A stretch of 64,000 bases of DNA from Stenogyne calaminthoides. Lineage: Eukaryota > Streptophyta > Magnoliopsida > Lamiales > Lamiaceae. The translations under genes were made by a program, and so were the position numbers. The notes under the pieces were generated by a model. It was given only the letters and a program-made list of their open reading frames with translations. It was not told where the DNA came from and made no database searches. The first letter of the stretch is position 1. Each line of letters starts with the position of its first letter. The DNA lies in the NCBI GenBank assembly GCA_037126765.1, contig JBBCBC010000030.1, forward strand, positions 6,978,478 to 7,042,477. The letters run 5' to 3'. This document shows positions 23,320 through 34,854 of this stretch, one piece after another.

Positions 23320-24671
23320 CTATGTTTTAAAAAATGGTCCGACCTTATAGGCCGACCGGTCGGACCGGTGAACCGCTCCAAAGCGCCCAATAGAGGTGTA
23401 TAGAACCGCTTATTGACCGCCCCACCTAAACAGGAAAACCGAAAAGAAAAACCGGTGGTTCAATGAACCTTGAGTTGACCGGTTTCAACAAACAAAAAAA
23501 AAAAAAAAAAGGGAGGATCGACGCCCGGTCCGGAACCGGAAGACGACGGCCGGGAAGACGGATATACATGAATGGTGGCGGAATGAAATGGTGGGGGGTG
23601 GCGTGGCGCCCGATTGTGGATGGTGGATGGATAATTGCCTTTCACGGGACATTGTTGTGGATGGTGGATGGTTGTGAAATGGTGTGGTGCTGGGCGACAG
23701 GGCCGATTGAAAAAAAGGGAGAGAGAAGATGAGTGAGGGAGATGAGTGAGGTCAAAACATAAACTTGTTCATAAAAGAATAGCCTAAAAAAGCCCAGAAC
23801 CTCATCTTCATTTTCTTCCGGCTTCCACCAACAATAAACCAGAAAAAATTCAAACTTCCGGGACCTCAAATCCATCTTCATCTTCATTTTTCATATGAAA
23901 TTTTGAAGCAAAATGCTTAATGTCTGCAAACAAAATAAAAAACACAAAATCAAATCAAAAACAAAATTCAGGACTTAATCAAAGAATTTTTTCTTCCCAT
24001 TTTCAAAGGGTATAAATTTTTGAAAATACCACAAACCCCATCTCGAAGCTCAAAAAATCAAAAAATTATTTTAGTGGGTATTTAAAGATGAGGAAGACTA
24101 CGACGACGCCGTCTTCGACGTTGTTGCCTCCACCATCGATCTGCTACCCATTCATCTAAACGCCATAAAAAGCCTATATTCTGCCACCAACCATCATATC
24201 GCCGTTAAATTAATACCAATCTTAGAACTTGGTTTTGGGGCGCGCCCATGAAGGTGAAGCGTCGAAGGTCGTGGAGTCGAGGTTGTCGATGGTGGCGTCA
24301 AGCTCGGTGGACCACCGGGGCCATTTTTTGGGAGAGAGAGAGGCCATTTTTTGGGGGGAGAGAGAAGAAAATTGGGGAAAGTGATGAATGATGAGTGGGT
24401 TATTATTTTGCCGAGAAACTTTACATTTCCACATTATGGAAGAGAGGGGATGAGTGAGACCAAAAGGGTATTATAGAGTTTTTATCATTGATTTTGTATT
24501 TCAGAATACTTTAAATTTTTTTGGAAGAATAAACTTGGATATTTTAATTTTTAAAAAATTATACATATTATATATATAATATTTATTATTTACATAAATT
24601 CCGTTCAAGTTCTTTATGAAAGACCTTTTTTGGGGTTGTCCGCTCAACTTGTTGTTTTTTAAAAAACATAG
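23320..24671. mobile_element. hAT-like non-autonomous element with 8-bp TSD CTATTTAG
   Basis: CTATTTAG at 23312-23319 and 24672-24679 flanks a 1352-bp segment. Its ends are CTATGTTTTAAAAAATGG and, inverted, CTATGTTTTTTAAAAAAC. Internally it has subterminal GACCGG repeats (23335-23365), a GC-rich patch (23515-23720) and a second gene-like patch (24080-24360). Open frames on both strands are short and show no known domain. No transposase is present. Confidence 0.8.
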
Positions 24672-24738
24672 CTATTTAGAATGAGATATGAGATTTTTCT
24701 ATTGGAAAATTTAAATGAGATACGAGATTCTCCTGCTA

Positions 24739-26213
24739 ATATCAACTAGATACAAAAATATATTCTCACTTCAATTAGATACAAAACCCAAGCTAAAATA
24801 TCACTTATACCCCTTGCTATTTTATCACATACCATATGTGTACCTTTAATAATAAAAAAAAACCCCATATCACACCGATCAAATAATATTATTTCACTCA
24901 CTCACACTCTTCATTATTTCGAATAATTATTCAAAAAATATTATTTCATTCTGAAATCCTCTCTTTCTCTATCTAAAATGCTCATCTTCTCTCTTCCAAA
25001 AATGCAAGAAATTGAGAAATGAATTCAGAGTACGCCACTGCCGCCGGTAATATGTTCAGAAGCAGTGAGATAATCCGCCGCCACCAGTACCGAGAGGCTC
25101 GACATCCTCGACGGCGCGCGGCGCGCCGCCGACTCCATTTTCTGCTCGCCGGAAATTTCAGAAAGGCGCAGCCGATCTACTGATCTGTACCGTGATTCGG
25201 TGGAGGTCGGCCTCGATTAGAAGGATTCGGCCTGAGTTATTACCGCTCATGTGAATGGATTCGTGATTAGAGCGCCGTCTCTCGAAATTTTCAAAGATCT
25301 GGAGGTTTGATTTTTCCAGGGCCAAAATTGTTGTTTGTAAAGGATTTTTTTTTATTTTTTTTTGGGTTTGATTTTTGTTTGTAAAAATGATCTGGCCTTT
25401 TTTTGTTGATTTCTGGAAATAAATTTTTGATGAATTATGTTTCATTTATGTTAACATTGTTGATTTGAGAAGAAATGGGTTGTGTTTCATTTTTGTTGTA
25501 AAAAAAAGTATTAGTTGTTCCATTGAAAAGTAATTGGTGTTTCAGAAAGGTATTAGTTGTTATATTGAAATGTATTAATTATTTTATTGAATAGTATTAG
25601 GTGTTTTATTAGTGCAAACTATTCACAAATTAGTGCAAACCATTTACATATCAGTGCAAAAATAATGACTTGTCGTGCAAAAATAATGACACACAAGTGC
25701 AAATCATTCACAAACTAGTGCAAATCATTCACACATAAGTGCAAAACAATGACACACAAATGCAAATCATTCATAAGTCGCTTAGTCGGGGGTTTTAGAG
25801 ATGAAATTGCTATTCAAAATCGATTTCTTCAAGTTCTCTCCAAAATCGCCTTCTCCCATGTTTGATTTCGGTAGATTGATTTTTGAATTGGAAATGAAAA
25901 ATGGGTTTTGTCTGGAAACTTTTTGAATTGTATTTTTAGGAGTTAGTATGGAAATGATGAAGGTAGACTGAAAATAGAATACGAAAAAAAATGGAAATGG
26001 AGTTTTGAAATGTATTTGGCTGCATTGGAAATGATGAATTGATTAAAAAAAGAATAAAAAGGGGAACATATCTGTCAATCAGTGAAGAAGAACGCAGGGG
26101 TTGGATTTGTGAGAAGAGGGGCATTTATGTCCTAAATGTAGCGAATTGAAACTCAATAAAGTTTTTGTACCTAATTGATATAAGCCTCCATTTTGTACCT
26201 AATTGATATTCCC
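24739..26213. mobile_element. Putative TIR element with TCAATTAGATACAAAA-type ends
   Basis: The left side reads tatcaactagatacaaaa...ttcaattagatacaaaac (24739-24786). The right side, inverted, reads atatcaattaggtacaaaa twice (26158-26213). The inside has a GC-rich gene-like patch (25030-25150) and a run of short repeats (25612-25775). I could not define a target-site duplication. Confidence 0.45.
25612..25775 (+). repeat. Short tandem repeats, unit about 20 bp (AGTGCAAATCATTCACAAA)
   Basis: Seven or eight imperfect copies of agtgcaaa(a/t)cattcacaaa or its variant with aatgacacacaa. Confidence 0.7.
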
Positions 26214-26306
26214 CCGATATTTTTTGTACTTTGATTCTAAGAAGAATAACGTGTATAAAAAAAAAGAATTGAGGGAATGTGAATAAAATTATGATATCGT
26301 GGAATT

Positions 26307-26889
26307 AGGAATGACAATGGGGCGGGTTTTAACCAGAACCCAACACGAATCCGTTCCGCATGAGGCGGGTTAAACCCGGTCAAACGGGTTACGGGGAGGA
26401 TTAAAACCCGATCAAACGAAAATCCGCCGAATGTGGGGGGGTCGTGGTATTAGGCAAACCCGCCCCGTATATATATATGTATTAAGTAATAATACAATAG
26501 TAGTTTAATAAGATAACAATACTATAATAAGAAAAAATAGTATAATAAGATGTTTATTTTGATGATGTATGTTTAATTAATGAATAATGAGTAACTGCAG
26601 TCCCCTTTGTGTTCTCTATAATGTGAGATTGATTATGATATTATGTATTTTTTGTTTGTTTTAATTTGATGATTCTAGTTTAAGTTTTATTTTTTAGAAA
26701 CAATATGTATTTAAAAATGACATGTATGAAATTAGAAGTACAAATTAAAAAATAAAGGAAAAATAAAATTAAATATTTGGGGCGGGTTAAACCCACTGGG
26801 TTCATGGGGCGGGGTGGTTAAAGCGGGTCCAAAAAACCTGACGGGGCGGGTTACGGGTTTGGCCAAACCCGCCCCGTTGCATCCCTACA
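26307..26889. mobile_element. Small TIR element with GGGGCGGG termini
   Basis: The left end AGGAATGACAATGGGGCGGG and the inverted right end AGGGATGCAACGGGGCGGG are flanked by TGGAATT (26300-26306 and 26890-26896). Subterminal GGGCGGGTT/AACCCG repeats occur at both ends. The exact right boundary has two or three bases of uncertainty. Non-coding, about 580 bp; hAT-like by TSD length. Confidence 0.7.
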
Positions 26890-26899
26890 TGGAATTCTT

Positions 26900-28150
26900 A
26901 CTGAACGTGGGATTTGCACGGTTAAATAAACTTTGAAGGCATCCACATCAAAACTAACTTTGAGAGAATTGGGGATAAAGACTTTCAAATTATACATGAA
27001 TATCGATACTTATCTTATATTTATAATAATCTTATAAAGGAAAATATCTTATAAAATATTTTTGTTATTATCTCTTTTAATAAAATAGATATATGCATTT
27101 ATAAAATAAAAAAAAAACTCAGGTGTTACAGAAATTCTCGTTAACATCTAGTGAACATAAGTGAACCTCTAAATAGTAAATATATAAAATGTTGATATCT
27201 TATATTAAGAATCAAAAGAAAAAGTCACACAAAAATATTAAATAATATCATGTACCCTACCCATCATAAATCCAGGGATCTTCCTCGAAAGAGTACCAAC
27301 ATCCAAGCTTTCGTCAATAACGAATATTGGTACCCATGTAGAACATTTGACACATGCATTCAAGAAAACTTTTAGAAAAGACATAGTCCAATTATAAAAA
27401 ATAGTAAAGTGAAATTTTGATTGATACTGTGTCTACAAAATAAAAAAGTATAGCTAAATGTATTTTGACACTGGTGATCACAATGATTCATTGAACAATG
27501 GTTCAGGTATATTTTAAACAAATTTATGTAGGCATTGCAAAAGTAAACTACACTCTGGATATCTATAAAATAAAGAGCCCCAACGTAATGAATAAAAATG
27601 TGTAAAAGAATGCTAACATATTGCCTTATAGCTCAATTAATACTTGTTCGTACATACTTGTCTATATATAGCTTCACGATGAAAATAATGTTTAGGAAGC
27701 TTGCCAAACTTTGCGAAAAAATATCAGATCATGAAATTTGAACCACTTAACTCGAAATTGAACCACGCAAGTAAGTCAATCAGTAACAATTGAATATAAA
27801 GATTTATTTGGGAAGGTTGAGTCAACTGCCCCAAATTCATCAACAACTATTATTGATAATATTTGCATTCATGAATTCTAATAAATATATACAATCTAAG
27901 AAACTAAATTAAAAAAACTTCCTAAGTTTAGTATGTATAATTCATAAAAGCTTGCAAAAGGATGTTTCCGAAGGATTCACAATTGCAGTATTCTGAAATA
28001 GATGAAAGTTTCGAGAATCTCATTCCAACTGGTTCACTGATCAACCTAATACAAGATCCAATTATACATTTCAATAAATACTAATAACCTGCATATAACA
28101 CATAAGCATTTAAGCAGTATTCCTATGGATTTCAACAAAGAGCATTAATA
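26900..28150. other. AT-rich intergenic sequence, nothing recognised
   Basis: No open frame with a recognisable domain, no clear terminal repeats or tandem arrays. It could be intron or flank of a decayed gene on the minus strand, but I cannot show that. Confidence 0.4.
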
Positions 28151-30290
28151 ATGAAAAATGAACCTCGAGTAAGCAAATCATATGTTTCCTCTGCAGCTAC
28201 TTCGGTGGCTACTGCCACCTGAAAATTCCAAATCTATTTCATTGTTACCTATTTCGGTGTTATATAAAAAAAACATGTTCAACTTAAACTACACAACAAA
28301 AAATTTCATATATTGCAACATTGTTAAGTACATTAAAGACAATATACACGACTTTAAACTAATTAAAAGTTTCATGCATTCTATAGACATGATTTTTGTC
28401 TACTTGCAGAAGATGGAGAGAAAAAAGAACAACAAAATAGAAAAAATAAAAGCTAAAAAGTAAATTAGATAAAACATAAGATGACGGTTACCAGTTTAAA
28501 CAAAAAATCCAAGAAGTTCATTTTCCACACTGTCAATAGCTTGAATGACCAAATCATAGTTATGCCCACACAAGGAAATGCTTTACTCCAATAATAGTGA
28601 CTGCAATCATGCAAATAATCTGTAAGAAAACATATTCATGGTAGGTTTATTCTCTATGGGAACTATTTATTTGAAGAGCCCACTGGATTATTTAATAGAG
28701 TATAATTACTTCAAAAAAGCAGTTTCCCCTTCTGCAGTTAATAGTTGTCTGAGAACAGAAGTTACTACCGCCACGATCTACTTTCTTGCAACATTATTCT
28801 CCGACAAAACATATATTGTAAGCGCACCTGCCGTTCTCAAAATTATAAATGGGAAACAGAAACACTCAATGAAGAAATGAAAATTCAAAGTTCTAACCAA
28901 AACCAAAGCATAAAATCCAAGCAGTAGAACAGTGCCTACGGATTTTGGAAAGCCTCAAGTAAATGTATAAAACTCATGTGGTATTATTAAGAGACGAAAA
29001 GATGAAATCAGGTGGTATCATGAAGTTTAAGAGTTACTTACCTCTAATCTTTAGACGAACTTTTAATGGGAAGAATTCCATATCAGCATCATTTCCAATA
29101 GCCACTAAAATCAAAAGTGTTATAATTATATTTGTCAAATAAGGTTCATCAAAAGTTCAACTACCTCGAGTTGCATTTTTTTTTTTATCATGACTCCAAA
29201 TACTTTAAGAGAAACAGAATACATATAAGAGCGATCATGTTTATTCCACTAACATAAAAGCCATTCAATTCAATAAGCAAGAAAATACTCTGGCTAGACA
29301 GATTCTTACTGTAGGTGAATATCTAGCTAGCATAAGATTCAAACTATTGGAAGTCGTAGGCAGGACATTTTGTTTCCCAAGATAAACAATAACAAAAATG
29401 TTATACCTCAAGAACAATCATACTTAATTAATCCAGAAGAAATTTAACCGAATACTTGTTATTTTCATAATTCATTGCTACTTACAGCAGCTCCTTTTAC
29501 ATCCCACATACTTCAGCAACACTGGATGTTTTGAACTCCTGAGTTGCTATTCTTAGTGTATACGAAACTCCTTTTAACTTGCTATGCATCTGAAATAAGG
29601 GACTATGTTTAGTAGACAACTCTTAGATGTTAGATTTATTTAAACAAATTCTAGAATGAGGCATGGTAGCTCCTTGTGTGATATCAAATATTTGCATCTT
29701 CAAGCTTTTATACGTAACAGAGAGGCTTTTATTGTTATTGAACTTGCAACTCATTAGAAGATTCACGTTTATAAAAATTATCTACTAGAAATATTGAACA
29801 CTGGACAATTATTGATTATTCACCTTTTTTTCCTCTCAATTAGAAAGACCCGTTCAAATATCCTCTTGTTCCTCTATTTCATCTCCTCTATCTGCTGCAC
29901 ATATTGCTCCCCAGAATTGAGAATCATCAGCAAAAGACTTACTTTTTATACACCACCAATCTCAAATTTAAATCTTTGATGATCAACTATTCAAGATTAA
30001 ACACTTTTGAAACACTACAACTTACATCCATCTTTCCAACCTAATTAATCTGTGAAAAGAAAAAAAAATGCAAAGATGCAGAATTAAGGTTACCTAAATT
30101 AGATGAGCACAGGAATTTGATTTAGGTAAACGTGAATCTTAATTCAATCTAATTTAGGTAACCTTAATTCTGCACTAAAAATGCGAAATTGCATCAACTT
30201 CACTAAAAAATTAATTAAATTAACAGTATCACAGCACCATAATTCAAATAAATCAGAGATTAATTCAATCCATGATTGATGGATATTTGA
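28150..30290 (-). other. Unassigned sequence with a few exon-like blocks on the minus strand
   Basis: On the minus strand two short blocks are bounded by good splice consensus. About 28167-28221 is preceded by tttcag and reads VAVATEVAAEETYDLL. About 29039-29105 is preceded by ttttag and followed by gtaagt, and reads AIGNDADMEFFPLKVRL. I do not recognise a family for either and cannot join them to each other or to the glutathione peroxidase exons further on. Plus-strand open frames (28182-28463, 28638-28880) look like chance. Confidence 0.25.
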
Positions 30291-30813
30291 TTTCAAAGTA
30301 ACATAATAATGGAATAATTTTATTTCCAAATTACCAAAGTTGGAGAATTAAAGCTATCAATTTAAGGCCTGAAAGATAGAAAACTATCAATCCAGGGCCT
30401 GAAAGATAGAAACTATCAATTTGAGGCTTATAAATTTTAAGGTCATGTTTGACACTAAAACCCTGAACACTAAACCCTAAACGATGAACCCTAAATCTTG
30501 AACCATGAACCTTAAACCCCCTGAACCGTAAACCTTGAACCGTAAACCCTGAAAATAAAAAAAATAAGAACATGAAATAAGGATATGAAATATAAGTGTC
30601 AAACATGGCCTTTAAAATGCAAATGAAATTTTAAATTGATAGTTTTTATCTTTTCGCCCTGGATCGATAGTTTTCTATCTTCTAGGCCTTGAATCGATAG
30701 GAAAAATCTTTAAGGCCTTAAATTGGTAGTTTTGCCATCTTTCAGGCCCTGGATTGACATTTTTCCTTTCAAAATAACATAATAATGGAATAATTTTATT
30801 TCCAGATTACCAA

Positions 30814-30814
<1 letters not shown>
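30291..30814. mobile_element. Foldback insertion flanked by 48-bp direct repeats
   Basis: 30291-30338 and 30767-30814 are 48-bp direct copies differing at two positions. The ~430 bp between them is an inverted repeat: the left arm has ggcctgaaagatagaaaact and aggtcatgtttgacact, and the right arm has agtgtcaaacatggcctttt and gatagttttctatcttctagg. The loop (30460-30550) is a degenerate run of accctaaac/gaaccctg words. Confidence 0.75.
30460..30550. repeat. Degenerate telomere-like words (CCCTAAAC / CCCTGAAC)
   Basis: Imperfect 7-14-bp words such as accctaaac, gaaccctaa and aaccgtaaac in the loop of the foldback element. They are too irregular for true interstitial telomere repeats. Confidence 0.5.

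Positions 30815-30821
<7 letters not shown>

Positions 30822-30861
<40 letters not shown>
30822..30861. repeat. (TA)n microsatellite
   Basis: About 20 TA dinucleotides directly after the foldback insertion. Similar tracts lie at 19297-19349, 37789-37834 and 41084-41112. Confidence 0.9.
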
Positions 30862-30862
<1 letters not shown>

Positions 30863-30995
30863 AAAATAACTAAAACAATCCAGTAATATTAGCCAATTGT
30901 GAGGAATAATTCATTACATGCATGTGTAACGGCATGATTTAAATCCATCTTCATTCTTATATCAAAAAATTCAAGAAAATAGAAAGGGGGCATAC

Positions 30996-31283
30996 CATTC
31001 TCACGCAACATTTACACACGCAAAACTTCCCCTCTATATATCCCCAAATTGACATCATTACCATTATTGTCCTGCTCAACATTATCAAAACCAGAGAATT
31101 AATTAAATTAAATGCAAAAACTTGTGGGTAAAAATCAGAAACGGGAGATAGAATAAGAAAGAAAACCTTGGCATGGAATTCGTGGATGGATTTTTCTGGA
31201 AACGATGAAGACGCGCCCGATTCTTTGTAACTTTCTCTTTTTTCTGAATCTGCAGGTGGAAAAATTACATATTGTTGTTTCAA
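30996..31283 (-). pseudogene. Glutathione peroxidase pseudogene, first two exons only
   Basis: Exon 1 ends at 31167 (donor GTTTTC after AAG) and reads GASSSFPEKSIHEFHAK. After a 95-bp intron with acceptor gagcag, exon 2 (31071-30996) reads DNNGNDVNLGIYRGEVLRV and ends before GTATGC. This matches the N-terminus of cytosolic plant glutathione peroxidases (EKSIHEF, D-x-x-G-x-DVxL, YKGKVLLxVNVASKC), with the intron at the same place. These enzymes reduce lipid and hydrogen peroxides using thioredoxin. Signs of decay: the start Met before GASSS is replaced by a sense codon, a 1-base loss in exon 2 brings a TAA into frame, and the codons for the catalytic Cys region are altered. Later exons with the Gln and Trp active-site residues are missing; the foldback insertion and (TA)n tract lie where they should be. 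Confidence 0.75.
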
Positions 31284-31620
31284 TTGCGTGGTGCATTATT
31301 ATTAGGCAATGCCGCAATGCTTAGCATTTGTGGTTTGTTTTACCCAATCGCCGCTGATAACCCCGACGGGTTAGTCTCAGCGGAAAAGGAGATTCAGAGT
31401 GAGCTTTTAGGAACAAGAATTTCACCGATCAAGCGCCTTTCCGAGCCGTCGTCGTCCGCCGAAAACCTTGCGTTCTTGCCGTATCACCGATCTACAGCCG
31501 CTGCCGCACCTTCCCCTCCTTCAAGTGCCTTCCCTTCCTGGAGCCGTTGTCGGCGGCGGTTCGTCGATCCACTTTTCTGTCCACTGAGTTTGTCAAAATA
31601 TTAAAATATTATTTTATTTT
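31284..31620. other. GC-richer flank upstream of the glutathione peroxidase remnant
   Basis: This could be the former promoter and leader of the minus-strand pseudogene. A plus-strand open frame (31272-31604, Ser/Pro/Arg-rich) has no recognisable domain. At 31575-31610 ccactgagtttgtcaaaatatta resembles 34520-34545, next to the ~125-bp repeat element. Confidence 0.35.
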
Positions 31621-31624
31621 TTTG

Positions 31625-31880
31625 CGGCGGTTCGTGCTCCACCCGAGTCATGCTATATCCACACTCTTGACCGGGGATGGCTGATGGGCAGGCTGTCGCT
31701 CAAGGAGCGCGACAAAGGAGTCGGCTGTAGCGCGGAGTACGCAACACGGTTGGCGACTGTCGCGCAGAGCATGCGACGGGGAGGCGGCTGTCGCGCAGAG
31801 CCTGGGACATGGGAGGGGCGTGTCTTACAAGACGCGCGACAGAGAGGGGCGTGTCGTGCAAGACGCGCGTCAGAATTTTT
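31625..31880. repeat. GC-rich imperfect tandem repeats (GGCTGTCGCGCAGAGC type)
   Basis: ctgtcgcgcagagc occurs twice (about 31767 and 31790), and gaggggcgtgtcttacaaga/gaggggcgtgtcgtgcaaga twice (31810, 31834), each followed by cgcgcg. It is strongly CpG-rich amid AT-rich flanks. The plus-strand frame (31684-31947) reads through the repeat and is probably not a gene. Confidence 0.55.
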
Positions 31881-32139
31881 TTTTCAATGTTTGCTCACAT
31901 GTTTGCTATTTAAAAAGAAGTCGAATATGATTGCTTGTATAGGATGAGATTGCAGGTCTAGTTGTAATATTCTATTCTAAGGATTACAACACTTGAAACA
32001 TGATTCGATTCAAACACTAGAAATTGAAAGATTACTTAGTTTTATTATTAATTAGAATCCATGATAGCTTCTATGCTTCAATTTCCATATTTTAAAGCAA
32101 TTATCTTGGAGTTTTCGGGAAAAAAATCAATTATCTTGG

Positions 32140-32560
32140 TATATTAATTATAATTAATTTATAATTTATTAGTTAGAATTAATTAATTAATTAATTAATT
32201 AAATGTATTAATTGATATTATTTGATTAACTAAAAAGTATTAATTATTTAGTTATAAAGTATTAGTTCATTTATTGAAAAGTATTATAGTTGTTTGGTCA
32301 TAAAATATTAGTTATTTGGTTATCATCAATTGAAAAGTATTAGTTCATTTATTGAAAAGTATTATAGTTGTTTGGTTATAAAGTATTAGTTCATTAATTG
32401 AAAAGTATTTGTTATTTGGTTATCAACAATATTAGTTCATCAATTGAAAAATGTTAGTTATTTGGTTACAAAGTATTAATTCATTAATTTAAAAATAGTA
32501 GTTCTTTTGTTATCAAGTATATTATAGTTTAGTAAATATAAAGTACTAGCACGTAATCCC
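32140..32560. repeat. AT-rich tandem words (AAAAGTATTAGTTATTTGGTTAT)
   Basis: Ten or more imperfect copies of a 20-35-bp phrase made of 'ttgaaaagtattagtt' and 'atttggttatcaacaa'. Non-coding. Confidence 0.65.
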
Positions 32561-32810
32561 GTGAATTTCGAGGGATTGAACAAAATGTTTATAATATTAT
32601 TTAAAATTAAATACAAAGAAAATATATAAAATAATTACAGAATTGCAGTAAACATTCATAACAAATTAAGAACTCAATACTTGTACAATATTCCTTACAA
32701 TATAAAAAAATAAGATCAACTTAATAAATTCATCAAATTAGAAGAATTCGATTTTAATACAAAATAATCTGGTTGAATTCGATTTTAATGAGAGTGTACG
32801 ATTTTAAAAC

Positions 32811-33250
32811 AACATTCATGCGTCAAGGATGGAGAAACCTCCAATTAGATGTTGAAGGGTTACAGATAAAAAAGAGATCGTGCTTAGATTGGGGAAAAAA
32901 TATTTAAATTTCATGTATGTTTATTATTAATTAATGTTGTATTAAATTGATGTTTAATATTATTTGAACACATATTTTTAGAGTGCTTAATAGTACGTAG
33001 ATTAATGTGATTTCACCACATAGGCTGAAACATGTTTACCAATATATAGTATTAAGATTATAGTTATTTGGTTATCAACAATATAAGTTTTATTATTTGG
33101 TTTGTGCAACATTCATGCGTCAAGGATGTAGAAACCCCTCAATTAGATGTTGAAATGTTACAGATAAAAAAGAGACAGTGTTTAAATTGGGGAAAAGACA
33201 TTTAAATTTCATGTATATTTATTATTAATTAAAACTGTATTAAATTGAAC
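32811..33250 (+). repeat. Pair of ~145-bp direct repeats
   Basis: acattcatgcgtcaaggatg, then gagaaacctccaattagatg and the following ~110 bp (32811-32955) recur at 33108-33250. A shorter third echo (caaggatagagaaaccctca) is at about 33458. The 33250-34050 stretch after it is AT-rich with nothing else recognised. Confidence 0.7.
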
Positions 33251-34049
33251 ATTCACCCAAATCCATACTATCACCAAAACTAGTCCAACAACCCAGATGA
33301 CAATAATAACAATTAATAATACATTTATTTAGATTTTTTTATTTAAATGTTTGATGGAATATTTTTTTATACTAAATTGCTCCTGATATTTAATTAGAAT
33401 TATAATTTTTTATCTCTTATTAAATATTTTATTGTTGACGTATTTTAATTTTTTCTTCAAGGATAGAGAAACCCTCAATTCACATTTAAATCAAATCAAT
33501 GGTCAAAGTGTGTATTTAGCATGTACAATTAATTATAGAATTGGTTTTCAAATGTGAAAGGACTGATGATGATTGAGTTGTCATTTTAGACCTCTTTTAA
33601 CATGCATGCAGAGTTAATTGATGTGTTTGGGCCTTTGTTTTTTCTGCAATTGCTCTTTCTATTTTTTTGCCTCTGTGTCAGAAGGGGGTCATGGACGCAA
33701 CCCAACCAAAATATAAAGCATCAATTATGCACCATGACAGTGACACAGCACACATAGCTATGCCTATCACAATTTTATTTTCACTCCTATTTTATTCATT
33801 TTCCTATTATATGGTATGGTTTTTTTGAGGATGAGTTACACTGCCTTCGTCCTCCACCAACATGCACACTTGTTTTTATACATAAATTAAGAAAAAAATA
33901 TTCTTTTAATTTTTTGTTGACTTTTCAATGGGGATGAAGGATGGAAATTGTGAGGGAGAAAATTATAGTGTGTAAATTGTGAAATTCTTTGTACTTAATT
34001 AATTAATTATTTTAAATTGTAGGGTGATGTAGATTTATTTGTATCAAAT

Positions 34050-34345
34050 TGATCCTTAATATTAATTAAAATATAAAATAACTACATATTTGTACTTAAT
34101 TAATTAATTATCTTAAATTATTATTATAATAAAAAAACATAAAAAAATGAAACAAATAAAAAAACACATATTTATAGAGTAGTGCTTAATATTATTAGTA
34201 TCAAATTGATATTAATTAAAATATAAAATAACTATATATTTGTACTTAATTAATTAATTATCTTTTAACATGTTATTATAATAAAAAATTATCTTAAATT
34301 ATTATTATAATAAAAAAAACATAAAAAAATGAAACAAATAAAAAA
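34050..34345 (+). repeat. Direct repeat of ~150 bp (TAATTAATTAATTATCTT block)
   Basis: The block running from aaaatataaaataactacat through ttaattaattatctt, aaattattattataataaaa and acataaaaaaatgaaacaaa occurs at about 34070-34165 and again at about 34218-34345. Confidence 0.7.
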
Positions 34346-34499
34346 AAATCGACATATTTCTATTTCTCTATTACCAACTCATCACTCAACATTCATCATA
34401 ATCATCCCAACAATCATCACCAATCATCCCAACTCATCACCAATCATCACTAACCAACATCACCAATCAACTCCATCAATCCAAAGTGTGTATTTAGCA

Positions 34500-34854
34500 A
34501 CCATGGCTCGATCCCCCTGCCCACTGAGTTTGTCACACAAAATATTATAATGTGGTTTTTTTAAAGGTGAAAAAACAAAATAGAAATACGAAGGGACTAT
34601 AATGGACAACATAAAATGTGATAGGGCAAATGGGTCCAAAAATGTTTCTCGTACCCAAATCAATTTTTAATATAGTATAGATATAGATATAGATATAAAT
34701 AATATAGTACAGATTAAAGTGGCAATGCTTGTAAGGATATATGCAGATTATTTTGTTTCGAGTGCCTTCACTCTTTCGATGCAATAAAGTCATTGAAATA
34801 CTAGTCATCGATAGAATTTTTTGTTTTTTTATCTCACTCATTTATTCTTTTTCT
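34500..34854. repeat. ~125-bp repeat element, locus 2 (single unit plus tail)
   Basis: One unit (34590-34690: agggcaaatgggtccaaaaa, tttctcgtacc, tttttaatatagtatagata) followed by the same tail as locus 1 (gcttgtaaggatatatgcag at 34728; gagtgccttcactctttcg at 34759). The tail is then interrupted at 34855 by a hAT-like element and resumes after it (ctcactcactatatctttat, 35385-35405). Confidence 0.75.

Noticed and set aside
30460..30550. Interstitial telomere repeat
   Set aside because: The CCCTAAA-like words are irregular, with GAAC and CGTAAAC variants; more like a simple-sequence loop of the foldback element.
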